The notes beneath the pieces are model-generated. The model was given only the letters and a program-made list of their open reading frames with translations. It ran no database searches and had not been told where the DNA came from. The position numbers and the translations under genes were made by a program. Shown here piece by piece: positions 37,577 through 47,658 of a DNA stretch of 64,000 nt (positions within the stretch are counted from its first letter, which is position 1; each line of letters begins with the position of its first letter). Source of the DNA: a bacterium (GTDB lineage Bacteria; Bacillota; Bacilli; Lactobacillales; Streptococcaceae); contig CAJNBX010000001.1 of NCBI GenBank assembly GCA_905221115.1, positions 248,001 to 312,000 of the forward strand. The letters run 5' to 3'.

Positions 37577-38410
37577 TCTACTTTTCACTTCTTTGGTTGC
37601 TACATCATCACCAAACCATTTTTGGCTGATTTCCTGGAACTTTCCTTCTTGATGTAGTTTAACAAAGGCTTGGTTTAAAGCTTTGAGTAATTTTTTATCT
37701 GCAGGTCTGACACCAACCGCAAAAGATTCACTTTCAAATCCAGCTGAAAAGACATTATAGTCATTTAATATCCCCTCAGATTGAAGATAGTAATTAGCAT
37801 ACACTCGGTCAATTAACAGAGCATCAATCCGGTCGTTTTTCAAATCAATCAAGGCTTCATTGAAACTCTGGTACTGATTAGCCTTCTGGTCTTTGACACG
37901 ATTTTTCAGTAAATCTGGCTGGGCTTCAAAATCCAAATAACCAGAGGAACCTGCTTGGGCTCCCAAGGTCTTATCCTTCATATCCTCTACTGAATGAATT
38001 TGCTGGCTTTTCTTCGCAACCAGAACTTGCTGATTTTCCATGTATGGGATGCTAAAAGCAACCTTCTCTCGGCGTTCATCAGTGGCAGAATAGCCATTCC
38101 AGATGGCATCTATAGTTCCATTTTGCAGTTCCGTCTCCTTCATATCCCAGTCGATTGGCTGAAATTGAACTTTAAAACCTAATTTTTCAGAGACAGCTTG
38201 TGCTAAGTCAATATCAAAGCCCGTATATTGGCCATTCTTTTCCTCAAATCCCATGGGTACAAAAGTATTGTCAAAACCAATGGTTATACTGCCTTGCTCT
38301 TGATACTTATTCCAGTTATCCTGCTTTGGATCGCTAGCCTTCTGAGTACAAGCAGTTAAAAAGAGAGTCAGGAGCGAAACCAACACTAAAGCAATTTTCT
38401 TATTAGTCAT
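37571..38410 (-). CDS. Polar amino-acid ABC transporter, substrate-binding lipoprotein
   Basis: 279 residues. Signal peptide with lipobox FLTAC (Cys ~21), then an SBP_bac_3 domain: ITIGFDNTFVPMGFEEKNGQ and YTGFDIDLAQAVSEKLG, QPIDWDMKETELQNGTIDAI, MKDKTLGAQAGSSG. Ligand probably a polar or basic amino acid. ATG at 38410 with AGGAGG; the in-frame GTG at 38416 sits on that ribosome site. Third gene of a permease-ATPase-receptor operon. Confidence 0.93.
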   Translation of the reverse strand: MTNKKIALVLVSLLTLFLTACTQKASDPKQDNWNKYQEQGSITIGFDNTFVPMGFEEKNGQYTGFDIDLAQAVSEKLGFKVQFQPIDWDMKETELQNGTIDAIWNGYSATDERREKVAFSIPYMENQQVLVAKKSQQIHSVEDMKDKTLGAQAGSSGYLDFEAQPDLLKNRVKDQKANQYQSFNEALIDLKNDRIDALLIDRVYANYYLQSEGILNDYNVFSAGFESESFAVGVRPADKKLLKALNQAFVKLHQEGKFQEISQKWFGDDVATKEVKSRD

Positions 38411-38419
38411 TGGCACCTC

Positions 38420-39049
38420 CTACTTGGGCTCAACCTTGAGAATCTGATCTGCGATATTTTCAGCGAATTGTAAATCGTGGGTAACGACAATCTGCGTCAT
38501 ACCAAGTTCCCTATTTTGCAAGATCAATTTTTCCACTTCTAAGCGTAATTCTGGATCTAGAGCAGAAGTTGGTTCATCGTAACCAATGATTTCTGGGTCA
38601 ATCATCATAGCACGCGCCAAGGCCACCCGCTGCTTTTGCCCACCAGATAATGAGAAAGGATAGGCATCTGCGTGCCCTGCTAGTCCTAACTGTTCCAAAA
38701 GACCTCGCGCCTTCTTCTCAGCCTCTTCCCGCTTCATCTCCATAGTTTTCACAGGTGATAAGGTCAAATTGTCTAAAACTGATAAATGAGGGAACAGTTG
38801 AAAATCTTGGAATACAAATCCCAGTAAATTCCGCTTCTCCAGTTCATCCAGTTCTAATGGTTCTCCATTATAAAAGATTTGCCCTGAATCAATAGTTTCA
38901 AGACCTGCAAGCATACGTAAGAGAGTTGTCTTACCTCCACCAGAAGGCCCAACGATAGCCAGGATTTGTTTTTCAGGAATGATTAAACTGAAATTGGACA
39001 AAATTTGCTTTTCACCAAATCCCTTATTGATATTTCGTAATTCTAACAT
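38420..39049 (-). CDS. Amino-acid ABC transporter, ATP-binding protein
   Basis: 209 residues, shorter than the usual ~240-250 of GlnQ-type ATPases, lacking the C-terminal extension. Walker A GPSGGGKTTLL (~34), Q-loop FQDFQLFPHLSV, signature SLSGGQKQRVALARAM, Walker B EIIGYDEPTSALD, with Gly-Tyr in place of the usual Leu-Phe. Pairs with the permease upstream. Confidence 0.93.
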   Translation of the reverse strand: MLELRNINKGFGEKQILSNFSLIIPEKQILAIVGPSGGGKTTLLRMLAGLETIDSGQIFYNGEPLELDELEKRNLLGFVFQDFQLFPHLSVLDNLTLSPVKTMEMKREEAEKKARGLLEQLGLAGHADAYPFSLSGGQKQRVALARAMMIDPEIIGYDEPTSALDPELRLEVEKLILQNRELGMTQIVVTHDLQFAENIADQILKVEPK

Positions 39050-39058
39050 GGTAGCCTC

Positions 39059-39700
39059 CTATCTATAGTAACTGTACTTCTTCTCAACTTTTTTGGCAAG
39101 GATAGTCACAATCCCAATCAAAATCAAGTAAATAGCACCTGCCAAGAACATGGGAACCAGGCTAGCGTCACGGTTGGCAGCTGTTCGACTAGCCAAGATG
39201 AGGTCTGAAATGCCTAGAGCATAGACTAGAGAAGTATCCTTGACCAAACTCATAACCTCATTAAAGACACTAGGAAGAACAATCTTGGTCACTTGGGGCA
39301 AAATAATATAGCGCACTGTGTCAAAGGGACTAAACTTCAAGACCTTGGCAGCCTCATATTGACCTTTAGGGATAGTATCAATCCCACCACGGAAGATTTC
39401 AGCAAAGTAAGCTGCATAATTGAGAACAAAGGCAATGATAGCCGCAGGAAGGCGATCTAAACGAATCCCAATACTTGGAAGCACATAATAGATAAAGATC
39501 AATTGTAAAAGTAAGGGTGTCCCCCGCATAATCCAGATATAAATGTTAATCAGATGATGGAGGGGCTTCCAATGGACTTGCAAGGCAAAGGCAATCAAAA
39601 TGCCCAAGGGAATAGAAAAAATCAAGACCAATGCAAAAACCTGTAAAGTCATGCTTGCACCGCTCAATAAACTCGGTAATATCTCAAACAAATAAGACAT
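39059..39700 (-). CDS. Amino-acid ABC transporter, permease
   Basis: 213 residues, about five membrane helices, HisM/GlnP-type. The EAA loop reads YEAAKVLKFSPFDTVRYIIL, followed by PQVTKIVLPS. The early RGTPLLLQLIFIYY motif is typical of polar amino-acid permeases. It is a single permease, so it likely works as a homodimer. AGGAGGTGTC ribosome site; first gene of the operon. Confidence 0.94.
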   Translation of the reverse strand: MSYLFEILPSLLSGASMTLQVFALVLIFSIPLGILIAFALQVHWKPLHHLINIYIWIMRGTPLLLQLIFIYYVLPSIGIRLDRLPAAIIAFVLNYAAYFAEIFRGGIDTIPKGQYEAAKVLKFSPFDTVRYIILPQVTKIVLPSVFNEVMSLVKDTSLVYALGISDLILASRTAANRDASLVPMFLAGAIYLILIGIVTILAKKVEKKYSYYR

Positions 39701-39729
39701 ACTGACACCTCCTAAAAATAATTGCTCCT

Positions 39730-39758
39730 ATTATAGCATAAATAAACTAAATAACCAA
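39730..39758 (-). promoter_or_regulatory. Amino-acid ABC operon promoter
   Basis: -35 TTGGTT (39753-39758), 17 bp, -10 TATAAT (39730-39735) with TG extension, minus strand; no CodY-type box was confidently seen. Confidence 0.65.
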
Positions 39759-40001
39759 CTATTTTTGTAAAAAAATTCTTTTTTAATAGAAAAAAATACA
39801 GTGTCTTGAAACTAGAATAGGACAACACGACTTATAAAGCCTTGTTAGAAATTTGATTTGAATTCCCTAGTCTATTTGTTTATATTCCATTTCAATATAT
39901 TATAGTTTATAAGTGAAAAGAAAGGACAAATTTTGCCCTTTCTAGATCTTAGCTTCTATTTGTTACAGTTAACTTGACTGATAATTGGAGTTTTGTCTTC
40001 T
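39759..40001. other. Intergenic region between the ABC operon and the obg unit
   Basis: AT-rich, no open frame with a ribosome site. It contains a near-palindromic hairpin GAAAGGACAAATTTTGCCCT/TTC (39920-39942) followed on the minus strand by TTTTC, the likely terminator of the obg unit. Confidence 0.5.
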
Positions 40002-40160
40002 TTACTGTGATGGATTTTCTTTTTTAGTTCGTGCTAATCTCAAGGCACGATTTGGATTGAGACGATTAAATAGTTCTTCCAATTTCTTTTCATTCCAAAC
40101 ATCTGCGGCGGAAACAAAGTTGCCATCCGCATCTCGGAAAGATATCGGTTTATCTCCCAT
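40002..40160 (-). CDS. Small conserved-looking protein downstream of obg
   Basis: 52 residues: MGDKPISFRDADGNFVSAAD at the start and LNPNRALRLARTKKENPSQ at the end; charged, soluble, no membrane segment. It begins nine bases after the obg stop, with a weak AGGAG-like site (CTAGGAGACTGAT), so it is probably cotranscribed with obg. Function unknown. Confidence 0.65.
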   Translation of the reverse strand: MGDKPISFRDADGNFVSAADVWNEKKLEELFNRLNPNRALRLARTKKENPSQ

Positions 40161-40169
40161 ATCAGTCTC

Positions 40170-41480
40170 CTAGTCTACAAATTCAAACTCAAATTTACCA
40201 ATTCGGACCAAGTCACCATCTTTAGCACCACGCGCACGAAGAGCTTCATCAACCCCCATACCACGAAGCTGACGGGCAAATTTCATGACTGATTCGTCAC
40301 GATCAAAGTTGGTCATATTAAAGAGTTTCATGAGTTTTTCACCAGAAAGTACCCACGTAGCATCGTCATCACGACTAATTTCAAAAGCTTTTTCTTCCTC
40401 GTCAAAGCCGTAGTAAGCTTCTTCTTCCATATCTGACTCATCATAGAGCAAGAATTCTGGTGTCTTATCTAACAATTCAGCTGTAGTATCCAAAAGTGTA
40501 GCCAAACCTTGCTTGGTCAATCCAGAAATTGGGAAGATAGCTGGTAACTCTTCAAATTCATCGTAGTTTTCAGCCAATTTTTTCTTGAATTCTTCAAGAT
40601 TTTCCTGACTCTCAGGCATGTCCATTTTGTTGACTACGATAATCTGTGGACGCTCCATGAGACGAAGATTGTATGACTCCAACTCCTTGTTAATGGCAAG
40701 ATAATCCTCATAAGGATCACGGCCTTCGCTAGCTGACATATCAATGATATGAAGGATGACACGTGTACGCTCGATGTGACGGAGGAACTGAGTTCCCAAA
40801 CCAACACCTTGACTAGCGCCTTCAATCAAACCTGGTAGATCGGCTACTGCAAAGGATTCACCTGATTGGGTACGAACCATACCTAGATTTGGCACAATGG
40901 TCGTAAAGTGGTAGGCACCAATTTTAGGTTTAGCTGAGGTAATAACACTTAAAAGTGTTGATTTCCCTACAGATGGGAAACCTACTAAACCGACATCTGC
41001 CAAGATTTTTAGTTCCAATTGTAACTCACGTTCCTGACCTGGTTCTCCATTTTCAGAGATTTCCGGTGCAGGATTTTTTGGTGTCGCAAAGCGGATGTTT
41101 CCACGTCCACCACGACCACCGTGGGCAACGATAAATTCTTGACCATGTTCAATCAAATCTGTCAAAACCTTGCCAGTCTCTGCATCACGAACAGTCGTAC
41201 CTTGTGGTACTCGAACTCTAAGGTCTTCAGCACCACGACCATGCATCCCTTTGGTCATTCCTTTCTCACCAGAATCAGCCTTGAAATGGCGATTATAGCG
41301 GAAATCCATGAGGGTACGTAAACCTTCATCTACAACGAAGACGACATTGCCTCCACGACCACCATCACCGCCCCAAGGACCGCCATTAGGGACATATTTT
41401 TCACGGCGAAAGGCAACCATGCCATCACCACCATTACCAGCCTTGACCTTGATCTTAGCTGTATCTAAAAACATACTCAT
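40170..41480 (-). CDS. obg: GTPase ObgE/CgtA
   Basis: 436 residues, three domains: glycine-rich Obg fold (1-158, [20 protein letters not shown]), G domain with G1 [11 protein letters not shown] (~165), G3 DLPGLIEG (~212), G4 NKMD (~282), and a C-terminal OCT domain (~358-436). Essential ribosome-associated GTPase linked to stringent response and 50S maturation. Start [11 protein letters not shown]. Confidence 0.97.
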   Translation of the reverse strand: MSMFLDTAKIKVKAGNGGDGMVAFRREKYVPNGGPWGGDGGRGGNVVFVVDEGLRTLMDFRYNRHFKADSGEKGMTKGMHGRGAEDLRVRVPQGTTVRDAETGKVLTDLIEHGQEFIVAHGGRGGRGNIRFATPKNPAPEISENGEPGQERELQLELKILADVGLVGFPSVGKSTLLSVITSAKPKIGAYHFTTIVPNLGMVRTQSGESFAVADLPGLIEGASQGVGLGTQFLRHIERTRVILHIIDMSASEGRDPYEDYLAINKELESYNLRLMERPQIIVVNKMDMPESQENLEEFKKKLAENYDEFEELPAIFPISGLTKQGLATLLDTTAELLDKTPEFLLYDESDMEEEAYYGFDEEEKAFEISRDDDATWVLSGEKLMKLFNMTNFDRDESVMKFARQLRGMGVDEALRARGAKDGDLVRIGKFEFEFVD

Positions 41481-41495
41481 TTTTTCTTCTCACTT

Positions 41496-41521
41496 TAAAA
41501 AAGGGCTGGGAAATCCCAGTC
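41496..41521 (-). terminator. Terminator between the DUF4044 gene and obg
   Basis: Minus strand CTGGGA-TT-TCCCAG with extension GCCC, followed by six T, just upstream of the obg ribosome site. It may reduce read-through into obg. Confidence 0.65.
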
Positions 41522-41543
41522 ACTAAATTTTCTTGAATTTATT

Positions 41544-41678
41544 TTATAGATTACTGAGGGCACCAATTGCAGTTGCAAAAATACCCAATAAACTTGCTAC
41601 TAGCATGATAATCACGATAAACAAGGTTATTTTCTCAAACATAGTTTTTTTACGATTTCCATTATCTCCAAATGCCAT
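41544..41678 (-). CDS. DUF4044 small membrane protein
   Basis: 44 residues: MAFGDNGNRKKTMFEKITLF then one hydrophobic helix (IVIIMLVASLLGIFATAIGA). It fits the short DUF4044 family of Firmicutes; function unknown. GGAG ribosome site seven bases before the ATG. Confidence 0.75.
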   Translation of the reverse strand: MAFGDNGNRKKTMFEKITLFIVIIMLVASLLGIFATAIGALSNL

Positions 41679-41736
41679 TTTTTTCTCCTTCGTTACATTC
41701 TATTTTCTATTATCTTAGCATGAATTGAGCTAGTTT

Positions 41737-41928
41737 TCAATAGTCAGTTGCTACTGGTGCAATAATCCATAAAATGATATAGGCTATAATTCCAGCTCCA
41801 TAACCAAAAGCAAGAACACCCCATATTACGCGAACAATAGTAGGATCCATATCAAAATAATGGGCTACCCCAGCACAAACACCAGCAATCTTTTTATCAC
41901 GACCGCTTCTCATTAATTGTTTTTTCAT
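41737..41928 (-). CDS. PspC-domain membrane protein
   Basis: 63 residues: MKKQLMRSGRDKKIAGVCAG then VAHYFDMDPTIVRVIW, the PspC signature, followed by a membrane helix (VLAFGYGAGIIAYIILWIIAP). In streptococci and bacilli such proteins belong to LiaR envelope-stress regulons. The ATG at 41928 with AAGAGGAAC is chosen over the longer frame, which overlaps the glycosyltransferase gene. Confidence 0.88.
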   Translation of the reverse strand: MKKQLMRSGRDKKIAGVCAGVAHYFDMDPTIVRVIWGVLAFGYGAGIIAYIILWIIAPVATDY

Positions 41929-41941
41929 ACTGTTCCTCTTT

Positions 41942-43267
41942 CTATTCTTCATGGTCTTTCCAATAATCTCTTATGCTGATTAACTGTGTTTTTGAAGCCT
42001 TCAGCATGCGTCTAGAGCCTTTTACGGGTACAGCAACTACCTGTTGTGGTAAATACAAAACTGTCTTAAAGATGCGCTGGCTGACCGTATCATCTTTGGC
42101 TAAATCTTTCTGGAAATTATTTGAAATAATAGCATCAAGATAAAACTCATGCACCCGTTTTCCAAAATTCTCAGCTGAAATCTCGTACAACTTCTCTGAT
42201 AAAGTATGCTCATTCATGTCTGGTGTTGCAATCAGGGCCTCCAGAATAGCTCCAGCCAAATCATGTTCTCCATAGTACAAGGTTCCAAACATTTTATCAC
42301 TGATAAGATTGTCCAGATAAGGATTTCCATGAGCAATGACAGGTGTCCTGCTAGCTAAGCTTTCCAAGTAGGTCAAGCCCTGGGTTTCACTTGTCGATGC
42401 CGAGATGAAGAAATCCGCCGCCTTATAGTAAAGAGCGGTCTCACTAGGAGCAATCATACCTGTAAAGATAACGGAGTCTTGAATCTCTAGTTTCTTGGCT
42501 TGCTCTTTGAGGTCATCCAGATAAGGACCATCCCCAGCTACCACCAGTTTAACCTTGTCCTCCTCTTTCAGAACTTCTGCAAATGCTGCTAGTACTGCTT
42601 GAATATTTTTTTCATAGGAAATTCTGGAAAGACTAAGCAACATCTTTTCATCATCTTGAATCCCTAGTTTACTACGCAGTTCTGTCAAATTTTCCTGCTT
42701 TATTTCCGGACGCTCAAACTTAGCTAACTCAATACCAGTTGGAATAACCCGCTTTTCAACCTTGACCTTATAGTCAGATAGCAAGTCACGGACAATCTCA
42801 CTCGGGCAAATGACTCCATCCACATCGTGCAGGAAACCTCTGACTAAGTACTTGACCATACTAGGACGAATCAACATCCCCTTAGCAATATAATGCACAT
42901 AGTCTTCGTACTGGGTGTGATAGGTATGGATGACTGGAATCTTCAATTCACGCGCAATCCAAATCCCCAACAAGCCAAGAGAAAATTCTGTCTGAGTGTG
43001 AATAATATCTAGCTGATATTGTTTAGCAATTTCAAGCGCCTTGCTGAATCCTCGATAGGCAAAGCGGCGATCCTTAAAAGCAAAGAAAGGAACACTTGGA
43101 ATGCGGATAATTTGCCAATCTTCGTAGCGATTGACATCCTTATCTGTCGTTGTAAAGATAAAAACAGCATGTCCCTGCTTTTCAAGTTCTGTTTTCAAGG
43201 TTCGAATACTGGTCGCAACACCAGAAACCTGAGGAAAATAGGTATCTGTAAATAAACCAATTCGCAT
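41942..43267 (-). CDS. mgs: Glycosyltransferase, probable 1,2-diacylglycerol 3-glucosyltransferase (MGlcDAG synthase)
   Basis: 441 residues, GT4 family: MRIGLFTDTYFPQVSGVATS N-terminus like known monoglucosyl-diacylglycerol synthases, and a nucleotide-sugar E(x7)E region (SETQGLTYLESLASRTPVIA). A basic C-terminal segment probably attaches to the membrane. It makes the glycolipid used as lipoteichoic-acid anchor precursor; the next sugar would be added by the adjacent CpoA. Co-oriented and 15 bases after cpoA, GTGAGG site. Confidence 0.85.
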   Translation of the reverse strand: MRIGLFTDTYFPQVSGVATSIRTLKTELEKQGHAVFIFTTTDKDVNRYEDWQIIRIPSVPFFAFKDRRFAYRGFSKALEIAKQYQLDIIHTQTEFSLGLLGIWIARELKIPVIHTYHTQYEDYVHYIAKGMLIRPSMVKYLVRGFLHDVDGVICPSEIVRDLLSDYKVKVEKRVIPTGIELAKFERPEIKQENLTELRSKLGIQDDEKMLLSLSRISYEKNIQAVLAAFAEVLKEEDKVKLVVAGDGPYLDDLKEQAKKLEIQDSVIFTGMIAPSETALYYKAADFFISASTSETQGLTYLESLASRTPVIAHGNPYLDNLISDKMFGTLYYGEHDLAGAILEALIATPDMNEHTLSEKLYEISAENFGKRVHEFYLDAIISNNFQKDLAKDDTVSQRIFKTVLYLPQQVVAVPVKGSRRMLKASKTQLISIRDYWKDHEE

Positions 43268-43282
43268 AGATTACCTCACTTT

Positions 43283-44326
43283 TTACTTTCTCCCTAAAGC
43301 GGCTTGTTTCTCATAAAAATCCAACCAGATTTGTAACAGATGCTCTTCTGAATACTCTCTAGAAATATTCTTAGCTTTTTCTTTCAAATCTTTTAAAGCA
43401 GCAGGATTCGCTTGATATTCCAGAATAGCTTCTTTCATCTCTTCTCTGTCTGCTGTCGCCCGATAATTCCCCTCTAAAATCACCTTATAAAGATCTAAAT
43501 CACGCAACATAATAGGAGCTTCACAACTGGCAGCCTCTAAAATCGTCATCGGAAAGAGCTCATTATAACTAGGCAACAAGAAAAGGTCCGCTAGGGCATA
43601 CAATTCGCGCATCCGCTCTGGCGATACAATACCTGGAAAAATCAAATTTTTAGGGGGATTCTCCATAATTTTCTTGTAGCGCTCATAACCATCTGTCATG
43701 CCACCAAAAGAGAAACCACCTGCCCAGATAAAGGTAATTTGTGGCAATTCCTCAGCCAGACGGATAAAATCGTCAATCCCTTTGCGCTTCTGAACTTGAC
43801 CAGCACCTACTACGATAAACTGATTGTCACTAAGACCTAGCTCTGTACGCAGTCTCGCTACCTCTTCCTGTGGAAGAGGTAGCCATTTTTCCTTGTTTAC
43901 AAAGTTAGGAATATAAGTCACTTTTTCACGTGGAATACCAGCTGCCACCAAATCCTCGATAAACATAGGATTGACCACCACCAAGTGCTCCATTCGGTTG
44001 TAAAAAGAAAATACATAGCGTTTCACAATTCCCTTTAAGAAAAATGGAATTTTCAAACTCCCCTCAAGTGTATCAGGCAAGAAGTGCACATAGCCAATTT
44101 TCCTTCCTGAGCGTTTCTTTTGGAATGTTGATAAATAATAAGGGAAATCAATTGTGTGAAAGTGAGTCACATCTGCCTCTATTGGAAGATTTTCTGTAAC
44201 AATCAATTGGTCCTTGGCATCACGGTGAAGAAGACGAACTAATTCACGGTAAGCACCTGAAACTCCTTGTCCTGCTACTTTCTCACTTGAACTCAACATA
44301 TTGATGCGTAATTTCTTTTTTTCCAT
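43283..44326 (-). CDS. cpoA: Glycosyltransferase CpoA (galactosyl-glucosyl-diacylglycerol synthase)
   Basis: 347 residues, GT4: INMLSSSEKVAGQGVSGAYR near the start, THFHTIDFPYYL, GQVQKRKGIDDFIRLAEELP and the C-terminal E(x7)E motif PSYNELFPMTILEAASCEAP. It matches pneumococcal CpoA, which adds galactose to MGlcDAG; mutants show altered PBP1a and piperacillin resistance. The ATG at 44326 is preceded by no Shine-Dalgarno but by TGATATAAT ending seven bases away, so a leaderless transcript is predicted. The longer frame to 44416 crosses that promoter. Confidence 0.88.
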   Translation of the reverse strand: MEKKKLRINMLSSSEKVAGQGVSGAYRELVRLLHRDAKDQLIVTENLPIEADVTHFHTIDFPYYLSTFQKKRSGRKIGYVHFLPDTLEGSLKIPFFLKGIVKRYVFSFYNRMEHLVVVNPMFIEDLVAAGIPREKVTYIPNFVNKEKWLPLPQEEVARLRTELGLSDNQFIVVGAGQVQKRKGIDDFIRLAEELPQITFIWAGGFSFGGMTDGYERYKKIMENPPKNLIFPGIVSPERMRELYALADLFLLPSYNELFPMTILEAASCEAPIMLRDLDLYKVILEGNYRATADREEMKEAILEYQANPAALKDLKEKAKNISREYSEEHLLQIWLDFYEKQAALGRK

Positions 44327-44333
44327 AACTACT

Positions 44334-44362
44334 ATTATATCATTTTCTTTGAATAAAATCAG
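44334..44362 (-). promoter_or_regulatory. cpoA promoter (leaderless type)
   Basis: -35 CTGATT (44357-44362), 17 bp, -10 TATAAT (44334-44339) with TG extension; only seven bases (AGTAGTT) to the ATG. Confidence 0.6.
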
Positions 44363-44441
44363 CAAAAGAAAGGAGAGACTAGAGGAAAAGAGGGGGAAAT
44401 TTCCTCGCTTTTCCAATAATCTCTCACATGCTTTTATTTGT

Positions 44442-44771
44442 TTACTTAATGCCTAGGGCAATGCGTGCATAGCGACTCATTTTTTCAACTGTCCAGGCTG
44501 GGTACCAAACTAACTTAACCTCAGTGTCAGTTACTTCTGGCACCTCGGTCATAGCATCATAAATCTGGTCTGTCAAAAGATCTGCCAGGGGACAACCCAT
44601 GGTTGTCAAAGTCATATCAATCTCTGTTTGTCCTGTGTCGCCGTCAAAACGAATCTCATAGATCAAACCAAGATTGACAATATCGATTCCCAACTCAGGG
44701 TCAATAACTTCTTCCAAGGCTGATAAAATTCGTGTTTTGATATTTTCAATTTGCTCTTCTGTATAAGCCAT
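44442..44771 (-). CDS. SufT-like (MIP18/DUF59) iron-sulfur maturation protein
   Basis: 109 residues, single DUF59 domain: ALEEVIDPELGIDIVNLGLI (~16-35), DMTLTTMGCPLADLL with the conserved Cys, and VKLVWYPAWTVEKMS. Family members (PaaD, SufT, MIP18) help insert Fe-S clusters into target proteins. It sits directly after rpoD, far from suf. ATG at 44771 with GAGG six bases upstream; other in-frame starts at 44777 (ATG) and 44783 (GTG) are less well placed. Confidence 0.88.
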   Translation of the reverse strand: MAYTEEQIENIKTRILSALEEVIDPELGIDIVNLGLIYEIRFDGDTGQTEIDMTLTTMGCPLADLLTDQIYDAMTEVPEVTDTEVKLVWYPAWTVEKMSRYARIALGIK

Positions 44772-44785
44772 ATTCATCCTCACTC

Positions 44786-45895
44786 TTAGTCTTCAATAAA
44801 ATCACGAAGCGGTTTGCTGCGACTTGGTTGGCGTAGTTTTCTCAAAGCTTTAGCTTCAATCTGACGGATACGCTCGCGAGTCACGTTAAAGACTTTACCC
44901 ACATCTTCAAGAGTACGCATTTTACCATCATCTAGCCCAAAACGCAGACGCAAAACATTTTCTTCACGGTCTGTAAGAGTATCCAAGACCTCATCCAACT
45001 GCTCACGCAAGACAATACGAGTTGTATAGTCCACTGGATTTTCAATGACTTCATCTTCGATAAAGTCCCCAAGGTGGCTATCATCCTCTTCACCGATAGG
45101 AGTTTCAAGGGATACCGGTTCTTGGGCAATCTTCAAGATTTCACGAACCTTGTCAGGGGTCATATCCATACGTTCAGCGATTTGTTCTGGTGTCGGATCT
45201 TGTCCCAATTCTTGAAGGAGATTACGTTGTTCACGAACCAATTTATTAATGGTTTCAACCATGTGAACTGGGATACGGATAGTACGAGCTTGGTCCGCAA
45301 TAGCACGAGTGATAGCCTGACGAATCCACCAAGTTGCATAAGTTGAGAACTTGAACCCTTTAGAATAGTCAAACTTGTCAACCGCCTTCATTAAGCCCAT
45401 GTTCCCTTCTTGAATCAAGTCAAGGAACTGCATACCACGGCCGACATAGCGTTTAGCAATAGAAACAACCAAACGAAGGTTGGCTTCCGCAAGACGTTGT
45501 TTGGCTTCGATATCACCAGCTTCAACAGCTAGTGCCAATTCTTTTTCCTCTTCATTGGTCAAGAGAGGAACGACCCCAATTTCTTTCAAGTACATACGGA
45601 CAGGGTCATTGACCTTAGCAGAAGTTGAACCAATCAAGTCCTCATCACTGAGTTCTGGCTCTTCTTCAGCGCTAAGAACACGAGCACTCGGATTTCCTTC
45701 GTTATCTGTGATAGAAATCCCCGCATCCTGGATTCGTTGCAAGAGATCTTCAATCCCATCAGCATCCAAGGTAAAAGGAATCACCAGACTAGCATTGATT
45801 TCATCATCAGTTGCTGTCCCTTTTTGTTTATGATTACGGATAAATTCTGCTACTTGTACGTCAAATGTTGTTACTTCTTTTTGTTTTGTTGCCAT
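44786..45895 (-). CDS. rpoD: Primary sigma factor RpoD (sigma A)
   Basis: 369 residues. Region 1.1 N-terminal, region 1.2 [20 protein letters not shown], region 2 [20 protein letters not shown] and [17 protein letters not shown] (-10 recognition), region 3 [15 protein letters not shown], region 4 [19 protein letters not shown] and [20 protein letters not shown] (-35 recognition). GAATGGAG site; follows dnaG by two bases, the classic macromolecular-synthesis operon of Firmicutes. Confidence 0.98.
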   Translation of the reverse strand: MATKQKEVTTFDVQVAEFIRNHKQKGTATDDEINASLVIPFTLDADGIEDLLQRIQDAGISITDNEGNPSARVLSAEEEPELSDEDLIGSTSAKVNDPVRMYLKEIGVVPLLTNEEEKELALAVEAGDIEAKQRLAEANLRLVVSIAKRYVGRGMQFLDLIQEGNMGLMKAVDKFDYSKGFKFSTYATWWIRQAITRAIADQARTIRIPVHMVETINKLVREQRNLLQELGQDPTPEQIAERMDMTPDKVREILKIAQEPVSLETPIGEEDDSHLGDFIEDEVIENPVDYTTRIVLREQLDEVLDTLTDREENVLRLRFGLDDGKMRTLEDVGKVFNVTRERIRQIEAKALRKLRQPSRSKPLRDFIED

Positions 45896-45897
45896 TA

Positions 45898-47658
45898 TTA
45901 CTCCATTCTTCTCTTTTGGGAAATTAAACGTTCCAATTCTTCTAAGGCTGTGTCGGTATCTCCTACATGGCTAGCTTCCTGCACCTTCTTTTTGATTCTC
46001 ATATTTTCCTGATTCAAGAGAGCCTTGTTTCGAGTCATTTCTACTTCACTTAGTTCCTGCGGAGACATCTCAGCAGGTAAATCCTGAGCTAAGACTTGGT
46101 ACCAAGCTCTTTCAACTTCCTCTGTCTGTTCTGCTAGAACTTCTGGAGGAAGATTGCCATACTGACCAAGCAAGTCATATAAGACCTGAAATTCAGGTGT
46201 ATCAAATGCAAAGTCTTCTCGCAAGCGGTAATCGTTCAAAACAAGAGGGGATTCCACCATTCGATAAAGTAGATGGGCTTCTGCCCTCATAATAGCCGAT
46301 AACTGCTTGGTGACAGGCATAGTGATTGGAGTCGGTCTGGAAATTCCTTCCATGCGATTCTGCCTTTGTGCCTGACGACTCTCATTAACAATCTGCTCAA
46401 TCTGGGCATAATCAAAGGACGCCAAACTGTCAGCTAAAATATGAATATAACTGTTTTGAGCAGTGATAGACTTTTCTTGAACAATCAAGGGAGCTATTTT
46501 TTCAATAAACTCAATCTGAGCCTGCAAATTTTCACTATTTTCAGGCTTATACTGGTGAATGTAGAACTCAATCGGACTAATACGAGTTTTCGTTAATAGA
46601 TAGGCCAAATCTTCTGGACTATTTTTTTGTAGATACTCATCCGGATCCAAGCTATCAGGCATGCTAACGATTTGCACAGGCATATCACCAATTTCATCCA
46701 GCGCTTTCAATGTCGCAGCCTGCCCAGCCTTATCACCATCATAAACAAGAACCAACTTCTTGGCTAACCTTTTCAGATGCTTAACATGCTCACGACTCAA
46801 GGCCGTTCCCATGGACGCCACAGCATTTTCGATTCCAGCCCGATAGGCTGCAATGACATCCATGAACCCTTCCATGAGGTAAATCTCGCTGGCTTTTCCA
46901 GAAGATTTTTTTGCCCTATCCATATGATATAATTCGTAACTTTTGTTAAAAATTGCAGTCGATCGGCTATTTTTATACTTAGAAGTTTGTGAATCCGTTT
47001 TCTGCCAGATACGACCTGAGAAGGCAATAACCTTTCCTTGGTCATTTGTCAGGGGAAACATAATGCGATTGTGAAAGGTGTCTATAAATTGATTTGCATC
47101 TGAGAGGTAAAACAGTCCTGAATCTAGGAAATCCTCATCACGATACTGACCAGACAAACGTTGATAGAGATAGTTTCGTTCTGGAGGTGCTAAACCAATC
47201 CGAAAATGCTTGAGCACTTCATCTGTCAAACCACGCTGATAAAGATAGTTTCTGGCCTCCTCCCCCATAGTCGTTGTCATGAGAATAGCATGATAAAATT
47301 TAGCCGCATCTTCATGCATATCATAAAGAGCTTGGTGAGGCGAGGCTGGTTTCTGTTCACTATAAAGCGGTTTTTCCACCTCAATCCCAACACGCTGACC
47401 TAAGATTTGGACAGCCTCCATAAAGGGAACCCCTTGGTACTCCTCGATGAACTTAAAGACGTCACCTGAGCGACCACAACCAAAACAGTGGTAAAACTGC
47501 TTGTCCTCTACAACGTTGAAAGAAGGTGTTTTTTCACCATGAAAAGGACAGAGCCCTAGATAGTTCCGTCCTGCCTTTTGTAAAGAAATCACATCTCCTA
47601 TGACTTCCACAATGTTGGCATTGTTTTTGATTTCTTCAATGACTTGTTTGTCAACCAT
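45898..47658 (-). CDS. dnaG: DNA primase DnaG
   Basis: 586 residues. Zinc-ribbon CHC2 domain ([20 protein letters not shown] then HCFGCG), the RNA polymerase core with the Toprim motifs [17 protein letters not shown] and [11 protein letters not shown], and a C-terminal helicase-binding region. ATG at 47658 ([20 protein letters not shown]) with GAGG; the longer frame is not needed. First gene of dnaG-rpoD. Confidence 0.97.
   Translation of the reverse strand: MVDKQVIEEIKNNANIVEVIGDVISLQKAGRNYLGLCPFHGEKTPSFNVVEDKQFYHCFGCGRSGDVFKFIEEYQGVPFMEAVQILGQRVGIEVEKPLYSEQKPASPHQALYDMHEDAAKFYHAILMTTTMGEEARNYLYQRGLTDEVLKHFRIGLAPPERNYLYQRLSGQYRDEDFLDSGLFYLSDANQFIDTFHNRIMFPLTNDQGKVIAFSGRIWQKTDSQTSKYKNSRSTAIFNKSYELYHMDRAKKSSGKASEIYLMEGFMDVIAAYRAGIENAVASMGTALSREHVKHLKRLAKKLVLVYDGDKAGQAATLKALDEIGDMPVQIVSMPDSLDPDEYLQKNSPEDLAYLLTKTRISPIEFYIHQYKPENSENLQAQIEFIEKIAPLIVQEKSITAQNSYIHILADSLASFDYAQIEQIVNESRQAQRQNRMEGISRPTPITMPVTKQLSAIMRAEAHLLYRMVESPLVLNDYRLREDFAFDTPEFQVLYDLLGQYGNLPPEVLAEQTEEVERAWYQVLAQDLPAEMSPQELSEVEMTRNKALLNQENMRIKKKVQEASHVGDTDTALEELERLISQKRRME

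Noticed and set aside
39759-39999. Small RNA gene
   Set aside because: A terminator-like hairpin and AT-rich DNA are present, but no promoter with a clear plus-strand transcript could be supported.
44327-44416. 30-residue hydrophobic N-terminal extension of CpoA
   Set aside because: It looks like a signal segment but spans the promoter; CpoA is a cytosolic-face enzyme and the 347-residue length fits from 44326.
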